Source: Planctomycetota bacterium (lineage in GTDB: Bacteria > Planctomycetota > UBA1135 > GCA-002686595). From it: a stretch of DNA of 64,000 nucleotides. The position numbers were made by a program, and so were the translations under genes. The stretch is from positions 23,923 to 87,922 of the forward strand of contig JABABA010000017.1 in assembly GCA_014238415.1 (NCBI GenBank). Reading direction: 5' to 3'. Shown in pieces: positions 51,962-61,943 of this stretch (position 1 is its first letter; each line of letters opens with the position of its first letter). The notes beneath the pieces were generated by a model that searched no databases, had not been told where the DNA came from, and saw only the letters and a list, made by a program, of their open reading frames with translations.

Positions 51962-53803
51962 TTGGGGTTCCATGGTGCCTTGTCCAGCCCCGATCCCGTT
52001 GAATCTGCCTTGAGAATTATCGGCCCACGGGCTCAGCTTGTGGGATTGGAGGGTTTTGATGTTGGAGATTCTGGGTTGGCCGCAGGTCTCCTTCGGGAGC
52101 CCGGAGGTCCTTGGATCCGCAGGCTGCCTGGAAGAATCACCACATCTCCAGTTCCCGGTTTGATCCAGAAGTGGTTCGGGCCGGGGGGCAGCCTTTCCAG
52201 CGGCCAGGCCCGGGCTGCGGCACAGCAGGAGTCCATGGTGCTGGAGAGTCTGGAGTCACTGGGAATCCCTGTCCCCAAGCCTCTGGCGGTTGCAACGGGA
52301 CAAGACCGCAGTGCCCTCTTGCTGGAGGAAATCACAGGTGGGCGCACCCTGGCAGAGGTTCTGGCCCTCTGCACACTCCCAGAGCAGGAGGCCTTTGCCC
52401 GAGACCTCGGTCGGCTGGTGGGTCGCTTGCACGGGGCGGGCTGGACTCATAGGGACCTCTACTTGGAGCATTTCCTGGTACGGCCCGAGGAATCCGACCA
52501 GCGTCTCGTGCTGATCGATCTGGGCCGTGCCAGGCACCGCAGCGAGACTCTGCCCTTGGTGATTGGTCGGCGCCAGATCAAGGACTTGAGCGCTCTGCTG
52601 CACTCCACGCCGCCTGGAGTCTCGCCCCGGGCAAGGGTCATGTTCTGGCGCGCCTGGTGCGAGCAGGTGGGCCGTCCGGATCGCATCAGCACTCGGCGCT
52701 TGCAGCGCATCATTGCCCGTCGCCGCACACGCATGGCCAGGCATATTCCGGTGCATGGAGAGGGCGTCCCGCGTCCTGGGCACCTGTTGCTGCGCCTGCC
52801 CAACTGGGTAGGGGATCTGGTGATGGCTACCCCGATCATCGTCGAAGCCTGTGCCTCGCCCCGCTGGAGTCGTGTGACCGCCCTGGTCAAGCCAGGGCTC
52901 GCGCCGCTCCTGGATGGGGGCCCCTTTCCAGGGCTCGAGGTGGCTGTGCGGGGGTCCGCCCAAGAGGAGCGGGGCCTGATGCAGGGCCTTGCCCCGGATG
53001 CAGTTCTGCTGTTGAACCACTCCCTTGCTTCCGCCTGGGCGGCCCGTCGCGCGGGCATTCCGGCGATTATTGGGCTGGCGGTGGGGGGCCGTGGACCTCT
53101 TCTGACCCATGCCCTGGTGCCACCGACCCGGGGCGGTCGGCGACTGCCCGTGCCCAGCGCTCATCTGCAGCGTGATGTGGCTGGTCTGGCGGGGTTGGTT
53201 GTCAAGGATCTGCACCCGCGTCTGGGCGTGTCTTCCGAGGCGCGGGAAAATGCGGCCCGCGCTCTGGAGGAACTGGGAATTGGACGGGGTCAGCGCCTGG
53301 TGCTCTGCTCCCCCGGCGCTGCTAAGGGAGCGGGCAAGCTCTGGCCCACGAAGTGCTTTGCAGAGACTCTCGCCGGCTTGCTCGAAGATCCGGACTGCCG
53401 AGCAGTGGTGGTGGGCGGCCCCGGTGAAGAGGAGTTGATTGCTGAGGTCGTGGATCTGGCGGGGCCAGGGGTCTCGGCTCTTCCCGAGCCCTTGGGCCTC
53501 GCTGGTTTGATGGCCCTGGTCGAGCGCGCCGAACTGTTGCTTGTGGGAGATTCGGGGCCCCGCTGGATTGCCGCTGCCTTGGACACTCCTTGCGTGTCGG
53601 TCATGGGCCCGAACTTCCCGGAGTTGACGGCCACCTCTCTGGAGTCTTGCACCGTTGTGCGGTTGGAGGGGTTGGATTGTGCGCCCTGCCTGGAGCGAAC
53701 CTGTCCCCTGGGGCACCAGAGGTGCTTGACCGAACTTCCTGTGGCTCCCGTGTTGCAGGCGGCGCGGGAGTGGATTGAGATGGCAGATGGGGTCGGGGCG
53801 TGA
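51962..53803 (+). CDS. LPS-core kinase (RIO-like) fused to GT9 heptosyltransferase
   Basis: A 613-residue fusion. Residues about 20-265 form a lipopolysaccharide kinase of the KdkA/WaaP/InaA type: GLHGAGWTHRDLYLEHFLV-like catalytic loop (HRD at 163-165) and LIDLGRARH with the metal-binding Asp186. Residues 273-613 form a heptosyltransferase domain starting LLLRLPNWVGDLVMATPII, with LCSPGAAKGAGKLWP and LLLVGDSGPRWIAAALDTP. One polypeptide would thus phosphorylate the Kdo/heptose core and add heptose. A TTG start at 51962 is used; alternatives are TTG 51980 or GTG 52039. The next GT9 gene overlaps its stop (GTGA). Confidence 0.88.
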   Translation: MGFHGALSSPDPVESALRIIGPRAQLVGLEGFDVGDSGLAAGLLREPGGPWIRRLPGRITTSPVPGLIQKWFGPGGSLSSGQARAAAQQESMVLESLESLGIPVPKPLAVATGQDRSALLLEEITGGRTLAEVLALCTLPEQEAFARDLGRLVGRLHGAGWTHRDLYLEHFLVRPEESDQRLVLIDLGRARHRSETLPLVIGRRQIKDLSALLHSTPPGVSPRARVMFWRAWCEQVGRPDRISTRRLQRIIARRRTRMARHIPVHGEGVPRPGHLLLRLPNWVGDLVMATPIIVEACASPRWSRVTALVKPGLAPLLDGGPFPGLEVAVRGSAQEERGLMQGLAPDAVLLLNHSLASAWAARRAGIPAIIGLAVGGRGPLLTHALVPPTRGGRRLPVPSAHLQRDVAGLAGLVVKDLHPRLGVSSEARENAARALEELGIGRGQRLVLCSPGAAKGAGKLWPTKCFAETLAGLLEDPDCRAVVVGGPGEEELIAEVVDLAGPGVSALPEPLGLAGLMALVERAELLLVGDSGPRWIAAALDTPCVSVMGPNFPELTATSLESCTVVRLEGLDCAPCLERTCPLGHQRCLTELPVAPVLQAAREWIEMADGVGA

Positions 53804-54879
53804 CGTGCCGTCTCTTGATTCGCCTGCCCAACTGGCTGGGTGATGTGGTCATGTGCCTGCCTGTGATCGAGCAGGCTGAGAGGACTTTGGGGTCGAGCCT
53901 GACCCTGGTGGCTCCGAAGTCCTGGCATGGTCTGTTGACCGAGGCCGCCCCCCGGGCGCGCATATTGGTCAGCCTTCGTTCCTTGAGCGATTCCGCCTGG
54001 CGAGGGCACGATCAGGCGCTCTTGCTCGATGGGTCGTTGCGCTCCGTGAGTCAGGCCTGGTGCGCGGGGATTGGAGTGCGCCTTGGTTTGAATGGGGGAG
54101 GTCGCTGGGCTCTGCTGAACGGGGGCGTGGCTCCGGCTCGGGAACGCGGACGGGCACCGCTCTCCCAGATCAGGCGCCTGCGGGGATCCCGCCGGTCTCC
54201 GCGGCCCTTTGGGTCCACGGCTGCCGAGTTGCTGGCCCTCCTGCCCGGACGCCCCGCAGGGTTGGTTCAGGATCCCAGGCCGCGCCTGATCCCTGCTGAT
54301 GCCCAGCTCAAGCGCGCCGCGGCGGCGCTTGAGGACCAGGGCCTGGATCCCGCCGAACCCTGGGTGCTGGTCAATCTCGGGGGGCGAGCAGGCTCCACCA
54401 AGGGACTGCCAATTGCCCTGGCAGCAGACATTGCTCGGGACCTTTGGCAGAGGGGCATTCCTTGCCTGGGGGTGGCTGGCCCAGGGGAAGAACATCGGCT
54501 GCAGGACTATCTCGAGGTCCTCCAAGAGGCCTCCCCCGGGGACTCCTGTCCGCCCCGGGTCTTGTCCGATCCGCCTCCGGACCTGCCCCTTTTGGGGGCC
54601 CTGGCGGCCATGGCCTCGGTGGCGGTCACCCCCGATGGGGGGGGCAGGCACCTCTTGCGCGCGGCCGGGGCGTCCTGTGTGACCCTGTTCGGTCCCACCG
54701 ATCCACGCCACTCAGCTCTCCCAGGCCCTCCAGAAACCGCCCTGGTGGGGCTCATGCCCTGTGGGCCGTGTCATCTGGAACACTGCTCCCAGCCAGGGGA
54801 GAGCGCCCTGGGATGCTGGAAAGCGATTTCCGGGCAGCAGGTCCTTGCGGCTGTGCTGGGTTTGTTGGGCCCGGTGTGA
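53800..54879 (+). CDS. GT9 heptosyltransferase (WaaF-like)
   Basis: A 359-residue GT9 enzyme. LLIRLPNWLGDVVMCLPVIE matches the N-terminal acceptor-side loop of heptosyltransferase II (WaaF), and the C-terminal half has LVNLGGRAGSTKGLP, LGVAGPGEEHRL and VAVTPDGGGRHLLRAAG, followed by LFGPTDPRHSALPG. It begins at a GTG that overlaps the stop of the kinase-GT9 fusion, so the two are translationally coupled. The C-terminal Cys-rich CGPCHLEHC resembles a motif seen near the end of WaaF proteins. The exact heptose acceptor is not known. Confidence 0.9.
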   Translation: MTCRLLIRLPNWLGDVVMCLPVIEQAERTLGSSLTLVAPKSWHGLLTEAAPRARILVSLRSLSDSAWRGHDQALLLDGSLRSVSQAWCAGIGVRLGLNGGGRWALLNGGVAPARERGRAPLSQIRRLRGSRRSPRPFGSTAAELLALLPGRPAGLVQDPRPRLIPADAQLKRAAAALEDQGLDPAEPWVLVNLGGRAGSTKGLPIALAADIARDLWQRGIPCLGVAGPGEEHRLQDYLEVLQEASPGDSCPPRVLSDPPPDLPLLGALAAMASVAVTPDGGGRHLLRAAGASCVTLFGPTDPRHSALPGPPETALVGLMPCGPCHLEHCSQPGESALGCWKAISGQQVLAAVLGLLGPV

Positions 54880-54904
54880 CAGGGGCCAGTGCGCGGCAAG
54901 TCTC

Positions 54905-54957
54905 ACCGCAAGCAAGTAAATCCCAAAAGGATCGTCTCAATTTCTCCTGCTTGTGGT
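54905..54957. repeat. Imperfect inverted repeat after the heptosyltransferase operon
   Basis: ACCGCAAGCA (54905-54914) can pair with TGCTTGTGGT (54948-54957) with one G-U pair, 25 nt after the GT9 stop in a 182-nt convergent gap. No T run follows, so terminator function is uncertain. The rest of the gap (to 55061) shows only a G7 run and no gene. Confidence 0.25.
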
Positions 54958-55061
54958 TAATGGGGGGGAGACGAATCCGGGCCCCCCTCAAGCCGCACCG
55001 CTGCCTCCGCTAGGTTGCGTTGAAGGGGGGCCGCCCCACTGTCCGGATGCCTGCAGGGCTC

Positions 55062-55862
55062 CTATCGGCTGGCCTGATCGTAGCCCGCCAAATCGCGCAC
55101 CCAGATATTGCGGAAGCGTACCGGGTTTCCATGGTCTTGCAGCCTCAAGGGGCCCTTGCCTCCGTGGGCCGCATACCTGGCCACGCTGCGGTGGCTGGTT
55201 GCTCCCAGGAACTCCTTTGCGTGGTGCACCACCACGCCGTTGTGCAGGACGGTGATGCGGGCGGGGGTCTTCAGATCCTTGCCCTCAAATTCTGGAGCCT
55301 CAAAGACCACATCCAGGCTCGACCATTCCCCCGGGGGAAGGCAGGCGTTGACCAGGGGCGGCCATTGTCCATAGAGCGCCGTGGTCTGACCATCGGGATA
55401 GGTCTTGTTCTCGAAGCAATCAAGGATCTGCAACTCGTAGCGGCCCATGAAGAAGATCCCGGAGTTTCCCCTGCCCTGGGAGTGCCCCTTGACCGGAGTC
55501 GGGCATGAGAATTCCAGGTGCAGTTGCAGATCGCCAAACTCCCTCTTGGATTGGAGCGTGCCTGTGCCGTTGACGCGCATGAAGTCCTCGGTCAGATCCC
55601 AGGCGGCTGGCTTGCCCCCGGTCTGCCATTCATCCAGGTTGGTTCCATCGAAGAGTTTGATCGCGTCCGAGGGCGGGGCCGTGGAATCGCCCGGAGTGAC
55701 CACCTGGGGCCAGGGGCGTTCGCCGTGCACCTTGTACGGTTGGCCAGGGAGTTGGGGCGTGTCGTCGTAGGTCACCTTCTGGTCCTGAAAGGCGGCCAGG
55801 GGCAGGGCGGTGAGGGCCAGTGCCGCAAGTGCGGTACGAGGAAAAGGGCAGGCGATGGTCAT
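55062..55862 (-). CDS. Secreted DUF1080 (3-keto-disaccharide hydrolase-type) protein
   Basis: A 266-residue exported protein. The signal peptide is residues 1 to about 25 (ending LPLAAF). The DUF1080 concanavalin-like domain follows with LFDGTNLDEWQ, EFGDLQLHLEF, GNSGIFFMGRYELQILDC, WSSLDVVFEAP, ITVLHNGVVVHH and LQDHGNPVRFRNIWVR, in the order usual for the family. It probably hydrolyses or binds oxidised sugars in the periplasm; many paralogues occur in planctomycetes. The ATG at 55862 is preferred to the in-frame TTG at 55877. The DUF1501-PSD1 pair lies about 160 nt upstream on the same strand. Confidence 0.9.
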   Translation of the reverse strand: MTIACPFPRTALAALALTALPLAAFQDQKVTYDDTPQLPGQPYKVHGERPWPQVVTPGDSTAPPSDAIKLFDGTNLDEWQTGGKPAAWDLTEDFMRVNGTGTLQSKREFGDLQLHLEFSCPTPVKGHSQGRGNSGIFFMGRYELQILDCFENKTYPDGQTTALYGQWPPLVNACLPPGEWSSLDVVFEAPEFEGKDLKTPARITVLHNGVVVHHAKEFLGATSHRSVARYAAHGGKGPLRLQDHGNPVRFRNIWVRDLAGYDQASR

Positions 55863-56020
55863 GGTGCGGGTGGGCAAGGGCGGGATCGAATTGTCAGTCA
55901 GAGCTTAGCAGTCTGCGTTCTCGGACAGACCCACTCTTCTGGGCAGTTACGGGGCTGCAGCTTGCTGATTCCTATGAACGGAAGTGCTGAGCGGGCTCTG
56001 GGGTTTTCCGGGAGCAGCAA

Positions 56021-57460
56021 TCAGGAGAGAATCGGCTCGACAATGTGCCCGTGGACGTCAGTCAACCGCCGCTTAAGCCCGTTGTGGTAGTAGGTCAGGC
56101 GGGTGTGATCCAAGCCCAACAGGTGCAGGATCGTCGCGTGGAAGTCGTGCACGCTGACGGGATCCAGGGCAGCCTTCCAACCGAATTCATCCGTGGATCC
56201 GTGTGTGAATGGCGCTTTGACGCCCGCCCCGGCCAGGATCGCTGTGAATCCACTGGGGTTGTGGTCGCGGCCTTTGGTGCCCTCCTGGAATGTCGGCATG
56301 CGGCCAAACTCCGTGCACAATACGACCAGGGTCTCTTCGAGGAGCCCGCGCTGCTTGAGGTCGCGGATCAGCGCTGCGGCGGGCTGGTCAAGGATCGGAC
56401 CGTGGATGTCGTAGTCGGTCTTGAGCTGTTTGTGGCCATCCCAATTCCCTTTTCCCTCGCCCATTGCGTATGCGCCATTGAAGAGCTGAACGAAGCGGAC
56501 TCCGCGTTCAATGAGGCGTCGTGCGAGCAGACAGTTACGAGCGAAGCCCGCTTTCAGCACGTTCGGGTCATCGGTACCGTACAGCTTGCGGATGTGCAGG
56601 GGCTCTGATGAGAAATTCGTGACCTCTGGTACGGACAGTTGCATGCGCGCCGCCATTTCATAGCTGGATATGCGCGCGGCCATTTCCGTGTCGCCTGCGT
56701 AGCGCTTGAGGTGCTCCTTGTTGAGCGTTTGCAGAAAGGCCCGCGTCGCCAGGTCTTCCTTTTCACTGATGCCGCTTGGGCGGTTGAGGTTGCGTACAGG
56801 GGTGGCAGCGTTGAAAGGCGTTCCTTGGAACGCTGCCGGCAAGAATCCCGACCCCCAGTTATTGAGGGAACTTTGCGGGACACCGCGAGGATCAGGGATC
56901 GCTACAAAAGCTGGGAGGTTGCTGTTCTCGCTACCGAGTGCGTAGGTTGCCCAGGCACCCATGCTGGGGAAGCCGTCGAGGATGTAACCGGTCGACATGC
57001 AGTTCTCCCCCGGACCATGGGTGGCGGTCTTGGTGTGCAGCGAGTGGATGTAGCAGAGGTCGTCGGAGAGTTCGCCGATGTGCGGCAGAAGCTCGCTGGT
57101 CATTTTCCCGCACTCACCGCGAGGCCGGAATGGATAGAGAGGTTGCTGCAGGTTGCCGTTTGCTCCCTGGAACGTGAGCAGGCCATCGCTGCCCGGGAGC
57201 GGCGTGTCGTGGTGCTTGATAAGCTCGGGCTTGTAGTCGAATGAGTCGATGTGACTCAGAGCGCCGCTGCAGAAGATCACCACCACATTACGCGCGCGTG
57301 GCTTGAAGTGAGGGTTGCGGGCGGCATGCGGCGCGCCCGGATCGATCTTGATCTGATCGTTCTTGAGGAGTCCCTCAGCATTCAAGAGCTCAGCCATGGC
57401 CATTGCTCCCAGCCCAGAGCCCATATGTCCCAGCAGGTCGCGTCTGTTGATAGGCGTCAT
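56021..57460 (-). CDS. DUF1501 family protein (sulfatase-like, Tat signal)
   Basis: A 479-residue protein with a twin-arginine-like leader ([20 protein letters not shown]). The body carries DUF1501 features: [63 protein letters not shown] and the C-terminal [20 protein letters not shown]. The family belongs to the alkaline phosphatase/sulfatase fold and is almost always encoded next to PSD1/DUF1549 proteins in planctomycetes. The start overlaps the PSD1 gene stop by 4 nt, giving the classical pair. The biochemical function is unknown. Confidence 0.92.
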   Translation of the reverse strand: MTPINRRDLLGHMGSGLGAMAMAELLNAEGLLKNDQIKIDPGAPHAARNPHFKPRARNVVVIFCSGALSHIDSFDYKPELIKHHDTPLPGSDGLLTFQGANGNLQQPLYPFRPRGECGKMTSELLPHIGELSDDLCYIHSLHTKTATHGPGENCMSTGYILDGFPSMGAWATYALGSENSNLPAFVAIPDPRGVPQSSLNNWGSGFLPAAFQGTPFNAATPVRNLNRPSGISEKEDLATRAFLQTLNKEHLKRYAGDTEMAARISSYEMAARMQLSVPEVTNFSSEPLHIRKLYGTDDPNVLKAGFARNCLLARRLIERGVRFVQLFNGAYAMGEGKGNWDGHKQLKTDYDIHGPILDQPAAALIRDLKQRGLLEETLVVLCTEFGRMPTFQEGTKGRDHNPSGFTAILAGAGVKAPFTHGSTDEFGWKAALDPVSVHDFHATILHLLGLDHTRLTYYHNGLKRRLTDVHGHIVEPILS

Positions 57461-60165
57461 GGGAGGAACACCAACTCATTGGAATTCAGGATTGCACGGC
57501 AGAAGGCGACAAGGCTTTCCTCGGTAATGAAGGACCGCGCCGTGCTCGATTCAGTGGCGTTTGGTGGGCGTCCGTAGGCGCTCCGATAGGCCACATCGAC
57601 AGGATCTCCTCCGCTCGTCTTCAGGAACGAAGCCATGCGTTTCGCCTGATCGATGACAAAGGTGCCGTTGAAGAGGTTCAGTGCCTGGATAGCCGTTGTG
57701 GACTGGTTTCGCTTGGGGCAGACCTGCCCTGCGTCAGGCAGGTCAAAGGAACCAAACAAGGGAGCACGCTCCATTCTTACTTTGTGCATGTAGACCATGC
57801 GCCTCCACTCGGCTGGACCAAGCGACTCCTTTGGAATGTAGACCCGCACATAGTTGTCATTCGGTTCGAAGGTGCTGAAGCCGGCCCCTCCCATTGAGAG
57901 GTCGAGGCAACCGCTGAGCTGGAGGATGCAGTCGCGGATCACCTCGGCTTCAAGGCGCCTGGGTGGGAAGCGCCACAGGAGGCGCGTTTCGGCGTCACGG
58001 GCAAGTCCCGCCGTATTGGGGCTGCTGGTTTGGCGGTAGGTGTTCGAGAGCAGGATGGTTCGATGGAGCGCTTTGACAGACCATCCGTCCTGGATGAATT
58101 GACGAGCAAGCCAGTCCAACAACTCGGGGTGAGATGGGGTGCCTCCATTTGTTCCGAAGTCCCCCGGGGTTGAGACGATGCCCGTGCCGAAGTGGTGGTG
58201 CCAGATTCGGTTGGCCATCACCCGTGGGGTCAGGGGGTTGGCTGGACTTGCGATTCCGAGCGCCAGTGCCACGCGACGCTCCTGCTCTGGTGCGTCCAAC
58301 GGGAGGTCCAGTCTGCCGAGCGCGGAGAGCGTGTCAGGAGCGACGATCTCGCGCTTCTCCATCACATCTCCGCGGTAGAGGCGGTAGGTCGGACCAGGCT
58401 GTCTCAGCTTGCCTGCGTAGACCATGGCTGATGGAGTCACCATGAGCGCTCGCTGTCGCTCTTCGGCTTCCGCGATGTGCGAAGTAAGCTCATGAGAATT
58501 CAGTGAGGCCGTGGCTTTTCCGCCCTGCGTCCCAAAGGGGAGCCGGTCCTGTGATCCGGAGACTATTGTCCACTGGCCAGGCACCGCGCTGACTTCGATG
58601 GTGTAGTTGGTGGGCGTGCGGTCCTCGAATCTCTGCAGTCTGTCGCGTCCCCAGACCACACGATCGATGATCGCGGGCTCCGACAAGTCCAGTTGAATCC
58701 AACCGCTTCCAGGCTTGTTGGAGATCCAGCTGCGGGGGTTGCCTAGTTGACCGTCGTTGATGTGTTCAAGCTTGTGCTTCGGATTGTTTGCATAGTCGCC
58801 AGAGGAGGAGGGGGTCGCTGTCAGCGCGACATTCGTTTCGTTCGACCAGACCTCAAGCTCATCGATGCAGGGTTCAGCGCTGTTGGTGGAGTGGATGCGC
58901 ATGCGGACAGCGCGAGCCCGTATGGGTTTGAAGCGCTCCAGATTGCGGCTGGAACTGATGGCTGGACGGAGGCTTGGAAGCTCGTTTCGAAGATCTTCGA
59001 TTTCTGCACTGATCTCCAGCTGCTTGCTCAATCTGATTGCGTCCTCCTTCGAGTAGAGAGGGCGCTCGCCGTGCTGGACACCGGCGAACACCGCAGTCAT
59101 GGCGTAGAAGTCGCGCTGAGGTACCGGGTCAAACTTGTGGTTGTGGCAGCGCGCGCAGCCAAGCGTCAGTCCAAGGAACGCGGTCCCCGTTGTGTTGACC
59201 ATTGCCGTCAACTCGTCCTGGCGCTGCAGGGCTGTGTAGGCTGGCTCCTTGCTCTCGACTTGATCCCACGCCCCAGTCACCAAGAAACCTGTGGCAGCGT
59301 CCTTTCCCACAGAGTCTCCAGCGAGTTGTTCCAGGATGAATTGGTTATAGGGCGTGTCGCTGTTGAAGGCCTTGATGACATAGTCGCGGTACGGATAGGC
59401 ATTGGGGCGAGGGTTGTTCATCTCGAAGCCGTGCGAGTCGGCGTACTGAACGACATCCAACCAGTGCTGAGCCCAGCGTTCACCGTACCTGGGGCTGGCG
59501 AGGGCCTCGTCGACGAGCCGCCCCCAGGCGTCTTCTCTATTGTCTCGGATGAACTTGTCGACCTGCTTGGGCGTGGGCAGGAGGCCGTGAAGGTCGAGGT
59601 AGAGGCGCCGAATCAAGCTCACCCGGTCGGCTTCGCTTGAAGGTTCGAGCTCCCCCTGTCTGAGGCGCGCCAGCACATAGCCGTCGATGGGGGAGGCAAC
59701 CCATGGATCGTCCGAGAGAGGAGAGGTCGGATCACCAAGTGGTTGGAAGGACCAGTGGGGCGTCTCTTCCATTTTTTCAGAGCCATCGTCTTCCCAGGCA
59801 GCCCCCTCATCGATCCAGCGTTTGATCAAGGCGATCTCCTCGCCTGAGAGCGGTTCACCATCTGGAGGCATACGATCGAGTTCGTCAGGGATGCTGATCC
59901 GCCTGAAGAGCTCGCTGCGGGCGCTGTTTGCGGGAACGATTCCTGGTTCGCCCGAGTCCCCTCCAAGAAAGGCCGCTGCTTTTTGGTCCAGGCGCAGGCC
60001 CATCTTCTGTTTCTCCGGGCCGTGGCATCTGTAGCAGTGAGCTGCAAGGACTGGCGCGACCTCCTGTCCGAAATCGACCATGGGGCCGGTTTCCTGAATC
60101 AGGCATGCGCTTGAGGGTGCAAGCAGTGCGCCGGGCATGATCCAGAGGAAGCGCTGGAGGTGCAT
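57457..60165 (-). CDS. Planctomycete cytochrome protein: PSCyt1-DUF1549-discoidin-DUF1553 (PSD1)
   Basis: A 902-residue exported protein. A signal sequence of about 20 residues ends in SSAC, possibly a lipobox. The PSCyt1 domain follows with the single haem motif CYRCH (44-48) and [29 protein letters not shown]1549 spans about 150-370. A discoidin/F5-8C-like module around 440-570 ([31 protein letters not shown]) is followed by DUF1553 ([20 protein letters not shown] to [20 protein letters not shown]). The layout is typical of planctomycetes, where these proteins are thought to act with DUF1501 partners in surface carbohydrate use. It is coupled to the DUF1501 gene. Confidence 0.93.
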   Translation of the reverse strand: MHLQRFLWIMPGALLAPSSACLIQETGPMVDFGQEVAPVLAAHCYRCHGPEKQKMGLRLDQKAAAFLGGDSGEPGIVPANSARSELFRRISIPDELDRMPPDGEPLSGEEIALIKRWIDEGAAWEDDGSEKMEETPHWSFQPLGDPTSPLSDDPWVASPIDGYVLARLRQGELEPSSEADRVSLIRRLYLDLHGLLPTPKQVDKFIRDNREDAWGRLVDEALASPRYGERWAQHWLDVVQYADSHGFEMNNPRPNAYPYRDYVIKAFNSDTPYNQFILEQLAGDSVGKDAATGFLVTGAWDQVESKEPAYTALQRQDELTAMVNTTGTAFLGLTLGCARCHNHKFDPVPQRDFYAMTAVFAGVQHGERPLYSKEDAIRLSKQLEISAEIEDLRNELPSLRPAISSSRNLERFKPIRARAVRMRIHSTNSAEPCIDELEVWSNETNVALTATPSSSGDYANNPKHKLEHINDGQLGNPRSWISNKPGSGWIQLDLSEPAIIDRVVWGRDRLQRFEDRTPTNYTIEVSAVPGQWTIVSGSQDRLPFGTQGGKATASLNSHELTSHIAEAEERQRALMVTPSAMVYAGKLRQPGPTYRLYRGDVMEKREIVAPDTLSALGRLDLPLDAPEQERRVALALGIASPANPLTPRVMANRIWHHHFGTGIVSTPGDFGTNGGTPSHPELLDWLARQFIQDGWSVKALHRTILLSNTYRQTSSPNTAGLARDAETRLLWRFPPRRLEAEVIRDCILQLSGCLDLSMGGAGFSTFEPNDNYVRVYIPKESLGPAEWRRMVYMHKVRMERAPLFGSFDLPDAGQVCPKRNQSTTAIQALNLFNGTFVIDQAKRMASFLKTSGGDPVDVAYRSAYGRPPNATESSTARSFITEESLVAFCRAILNSNELVFLP

Positions 60166-60410
60166 GTAGGAGATGATAGCAGAAGGGAGCGTTTGCTCCC
60201 TGCTTCGTGGGTTTCACAGTGGGCTCACTTCGGGCGCCCTGCCTCGTTGGTTGGGGGGGCGTCGTTGCAGCGCGGTTGGATTCAGAGGTGCATGACCGCT
60301 GGGCCAAGTTGTCTTCCGGGGTCCAGTATTCGAGCTCCCTGCAATTCCCAAGGAGAATCCAACCCTGCGTGCTGCCTTGGCTTGCCCCTGTCGCTACTCT
60401 GGACCCGTCG

Positions 60411-60422
60411 AAGAGCGCTCTT
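60411..60422. repeat. 12-bp perfect palindrome upstream of the enoyl-CoA hydratase gene
   Basis: AAGAGCGCTCTT ends 24 nt before the ATG at 60447, inside the 281-nt divergent gap between the PSD1 and hydratase genes. It could be an operator half-site pair; no matching second copy was found nearby. The rest of this gap shows no gene. Confidence 0.3.
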
Positions 60423-60446
60423 GCTCTCCGAGCCCCGACCCGCCCC

Positions 60447-61268
60447 ATGTCCACCGTCTTCGAAGAATTTCCGCCTGAGGTGCCTGATCAGCCCGAGTTG
60501 GTCTCCATGACGCGCGAGGGGGATCTGGTGTCCTTCCGCATCGAGCGGCAGGAGGTCATGAACTGTCTCTCTTTCCCGACCCTGCGCCGCTTTCGCGGCC
60601 TGCTCGAAGAGGTGGCTTCGGATCTCACGATCCGTTGCATCCTGATTACCGGAGCGGGCGAAAAGGCGTTCTGTGCTGGAGCGGATCTGAAGGAGCGTCG
60701 CACGATGGACCCTGCCTTGGTGCCGGAATTTGTGCGCAACATTCGTGCCTTGATGGATGATGTGGAAAACTTGCCCCAGCCGACCATTGCAGTAGTCAAC
60801 GGTTTTGCCTTTGGGGGCGGCACTGAATTGATGTTGGCGTGTGACCTGCGCGTGGCGGCGGAGGAGGCGCGCTTTGGTCTGACCGAGGTGACTCTTGCGA
60901 TCATTCCCGGTGCGGGTGGGACCCAGCGATTGCCGCGTCTTGTGGGCAAGAGCCGGGCCAAGGACCTGATCTTGACCGGGCGCAAGTTGGATGCTGCAGA
61001 AGCCAAGGAAATTGGTCTCGTCAATCGATGTGTCCCCCGTGCGGAACTGAACGAGTGTGCCAGTCAACTCGCCAGGGACATCGCAGCCAACGGACCGGTG
61101 GCCGTGCGCGCCGCCAAGAGAGCCATAGATCAGGGGGGTGAGGCTCCTTTGCCCCGCGGTCTCGAAATTGAGGCGGAGTGCTACGGTTTGGTACTGCCCA
61201 CTCAGGATCGCCTTGAAGCCCTGTCCGCTTTTGCGGAGAAGCGTCCTCCGACCTATCAGGGACGCTGA
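60447..61268 (+). CDS. Enoyl-CoA hydratase/isomerase family protein (AUH-like)
   Basis: A 273-residue crotonase-fold enzyme. The oxyanion-hole segments ITGAGEKAFCAGADLKERR and VNGFAFGGGTELMLACDLR are intact, and both catalytic Glu positions are filled (Glu in GGGTEL and Glu in FGLTEVTLAIIPGAGGTQRL). The TEVTLAIIPG stretch resembles methylglutaconyl-CoA hydratase (AUH) as much as short-chain enoyl-CoA hydratase, so leucine or fatty-acid breakdown are both possible. It would feed acyl-CoA pathways that yield propionyl- or acetyl-CoA. The ATG at 60447 fits the family; codons before it look untranslated. The HTH-EIIA gene follows after 9 nt. Confidence 0.9.
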   Translation: MSTVFEEFPPEVPDQPELVSMTREGDLVSFRIERQEVMNCLSFPTLRRFRGLLEEVASDLTIRCILITGAGEKAFCAGADLKERRTMDPALVPEFVRNIRALMDDVENLPQPTIAVVNGFAFGGGTELMLACDLRVAAEEARFGLTEVTLAIIPGAGGTQRLPRLVGKSRAKDLILTGRKLDAAEAKEIGLVNRCVPRAELNECASQLARDIAANGPVAVRAAKRAIDQGGEAPLPRGLEIEAECYGLVLPTQDRLEALSAFAEKRPPTYQGR

Positions 61269-61277
61269 ACAATCGTC

Positions 61278-61943
61278 ATGGGAGAACGCATGGACATCAC
61301 AGGGGCTGCGCGCTTGCTGGGTTCCCCGGAGAGCACCGTAGTGCGCTGGGCGCGTCAGGGGCTCCTGCCCTGTCGCGGCAGCTACCCGGAGCTGCGCTTT
61401 GAGCGTTCGGCCCTGGAACGCTGGGCGCGGGGTACGGGCATGCGCGGACGGGCGGGTCAAGCGGCCCGGGTGGACTACCAGGATGACCTTCTGGCGGCCG
61501 GGATCCTGCGTGGAGCGGTAGGCAGCGCACAACCGACTGATGCGGCCAAGGCGATTGGTTTCGCGGTGAATCAACTCAGGGATCTGCCCGAGGAGGCGCG
61601 CCAGGAAATCACCGATGCGGTGATGGAGCGTGAGCGCATGGCCAGTACGGGGCTCGGTCGGGGCGTGGCCTTACCCCATCCCCGACGGCCCGTGGAGCGT
61701 TGGATCAAGGAGCCTCGGCTCAGTGTGCTCTTCTTGGAGGAGTCTCTCGACTGGGCCGCCATTGACGGCCAGCCGGTGAGCACGGTGCTGCTCTTGCTTT
61801 CACCTAGCGTGCCCATGCACTTGGAGTTGTTGGCGCGGGTTTCCTTGGCCTTGCACGACTCGACTCTGGTGGAATTGCTGCGCTCGGCTCCTGATGCCGC
61901 AACACTTTTGGAGAGGGTGCGCGCCATTCACCGCGAGGACTGA
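61278..61943 (+). CDS. HTH (MerR/excisionase-like) - PTS EIIA (fructose/PtsN-type) fusion
   Basis: A 221-residue fusion. Residues 5-52 form a small winged-helix unit (MDITGAARLLGSPESTVVRW, then ARQGLLPCRG and RFERSALERWARG) as in MerR/excisionase-like DNA-binding modules. Residues about 68-215 form a PTS EIIA type 2 domain: LRDLPEEARQEITDAVMERE, STGLGRGVALPHPR with His134 at the phosphorylation site, and the C-terminal LLARVSLALHDSTLVELLRS. No PTS permease genes are nearby, so a regulatory, nitrogen-PTS-like role is more likely than sugar uptake. Its stop overlaps the start of the ClC channel gene (TGATG), pointing to control of ion transport. Confidence 0.85.
   Translation: MGERMDITGAARLLGSPESTVVRWARQGLLPCRGSYPELRFERSALERWARGTGMRGRAGQAARVDYQDDLLAAGILRGAVGSAQPTDAAKAIGFAVNQLRDLPEEARQEITDAVMERERMASTGLGRGVALPHPRRPVERWIKEPRLSVLFLEESLDWAAIDGQPVSTVLLLLSPSVPMHLELLARVSLALHDSTLVELLRSAPDAATLLERVRAIHRED

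Noticed and set aside
52256..54711. Two long antisense frames of more than 470 residues opposite the LPS kinase and heptosyltransferase genes
   Set aside because: They overlap each other and well-supported plus-strand genes, and their products are low-complexity Pro/Arg/Gln/Gly sequences typical of high-GC shadows.
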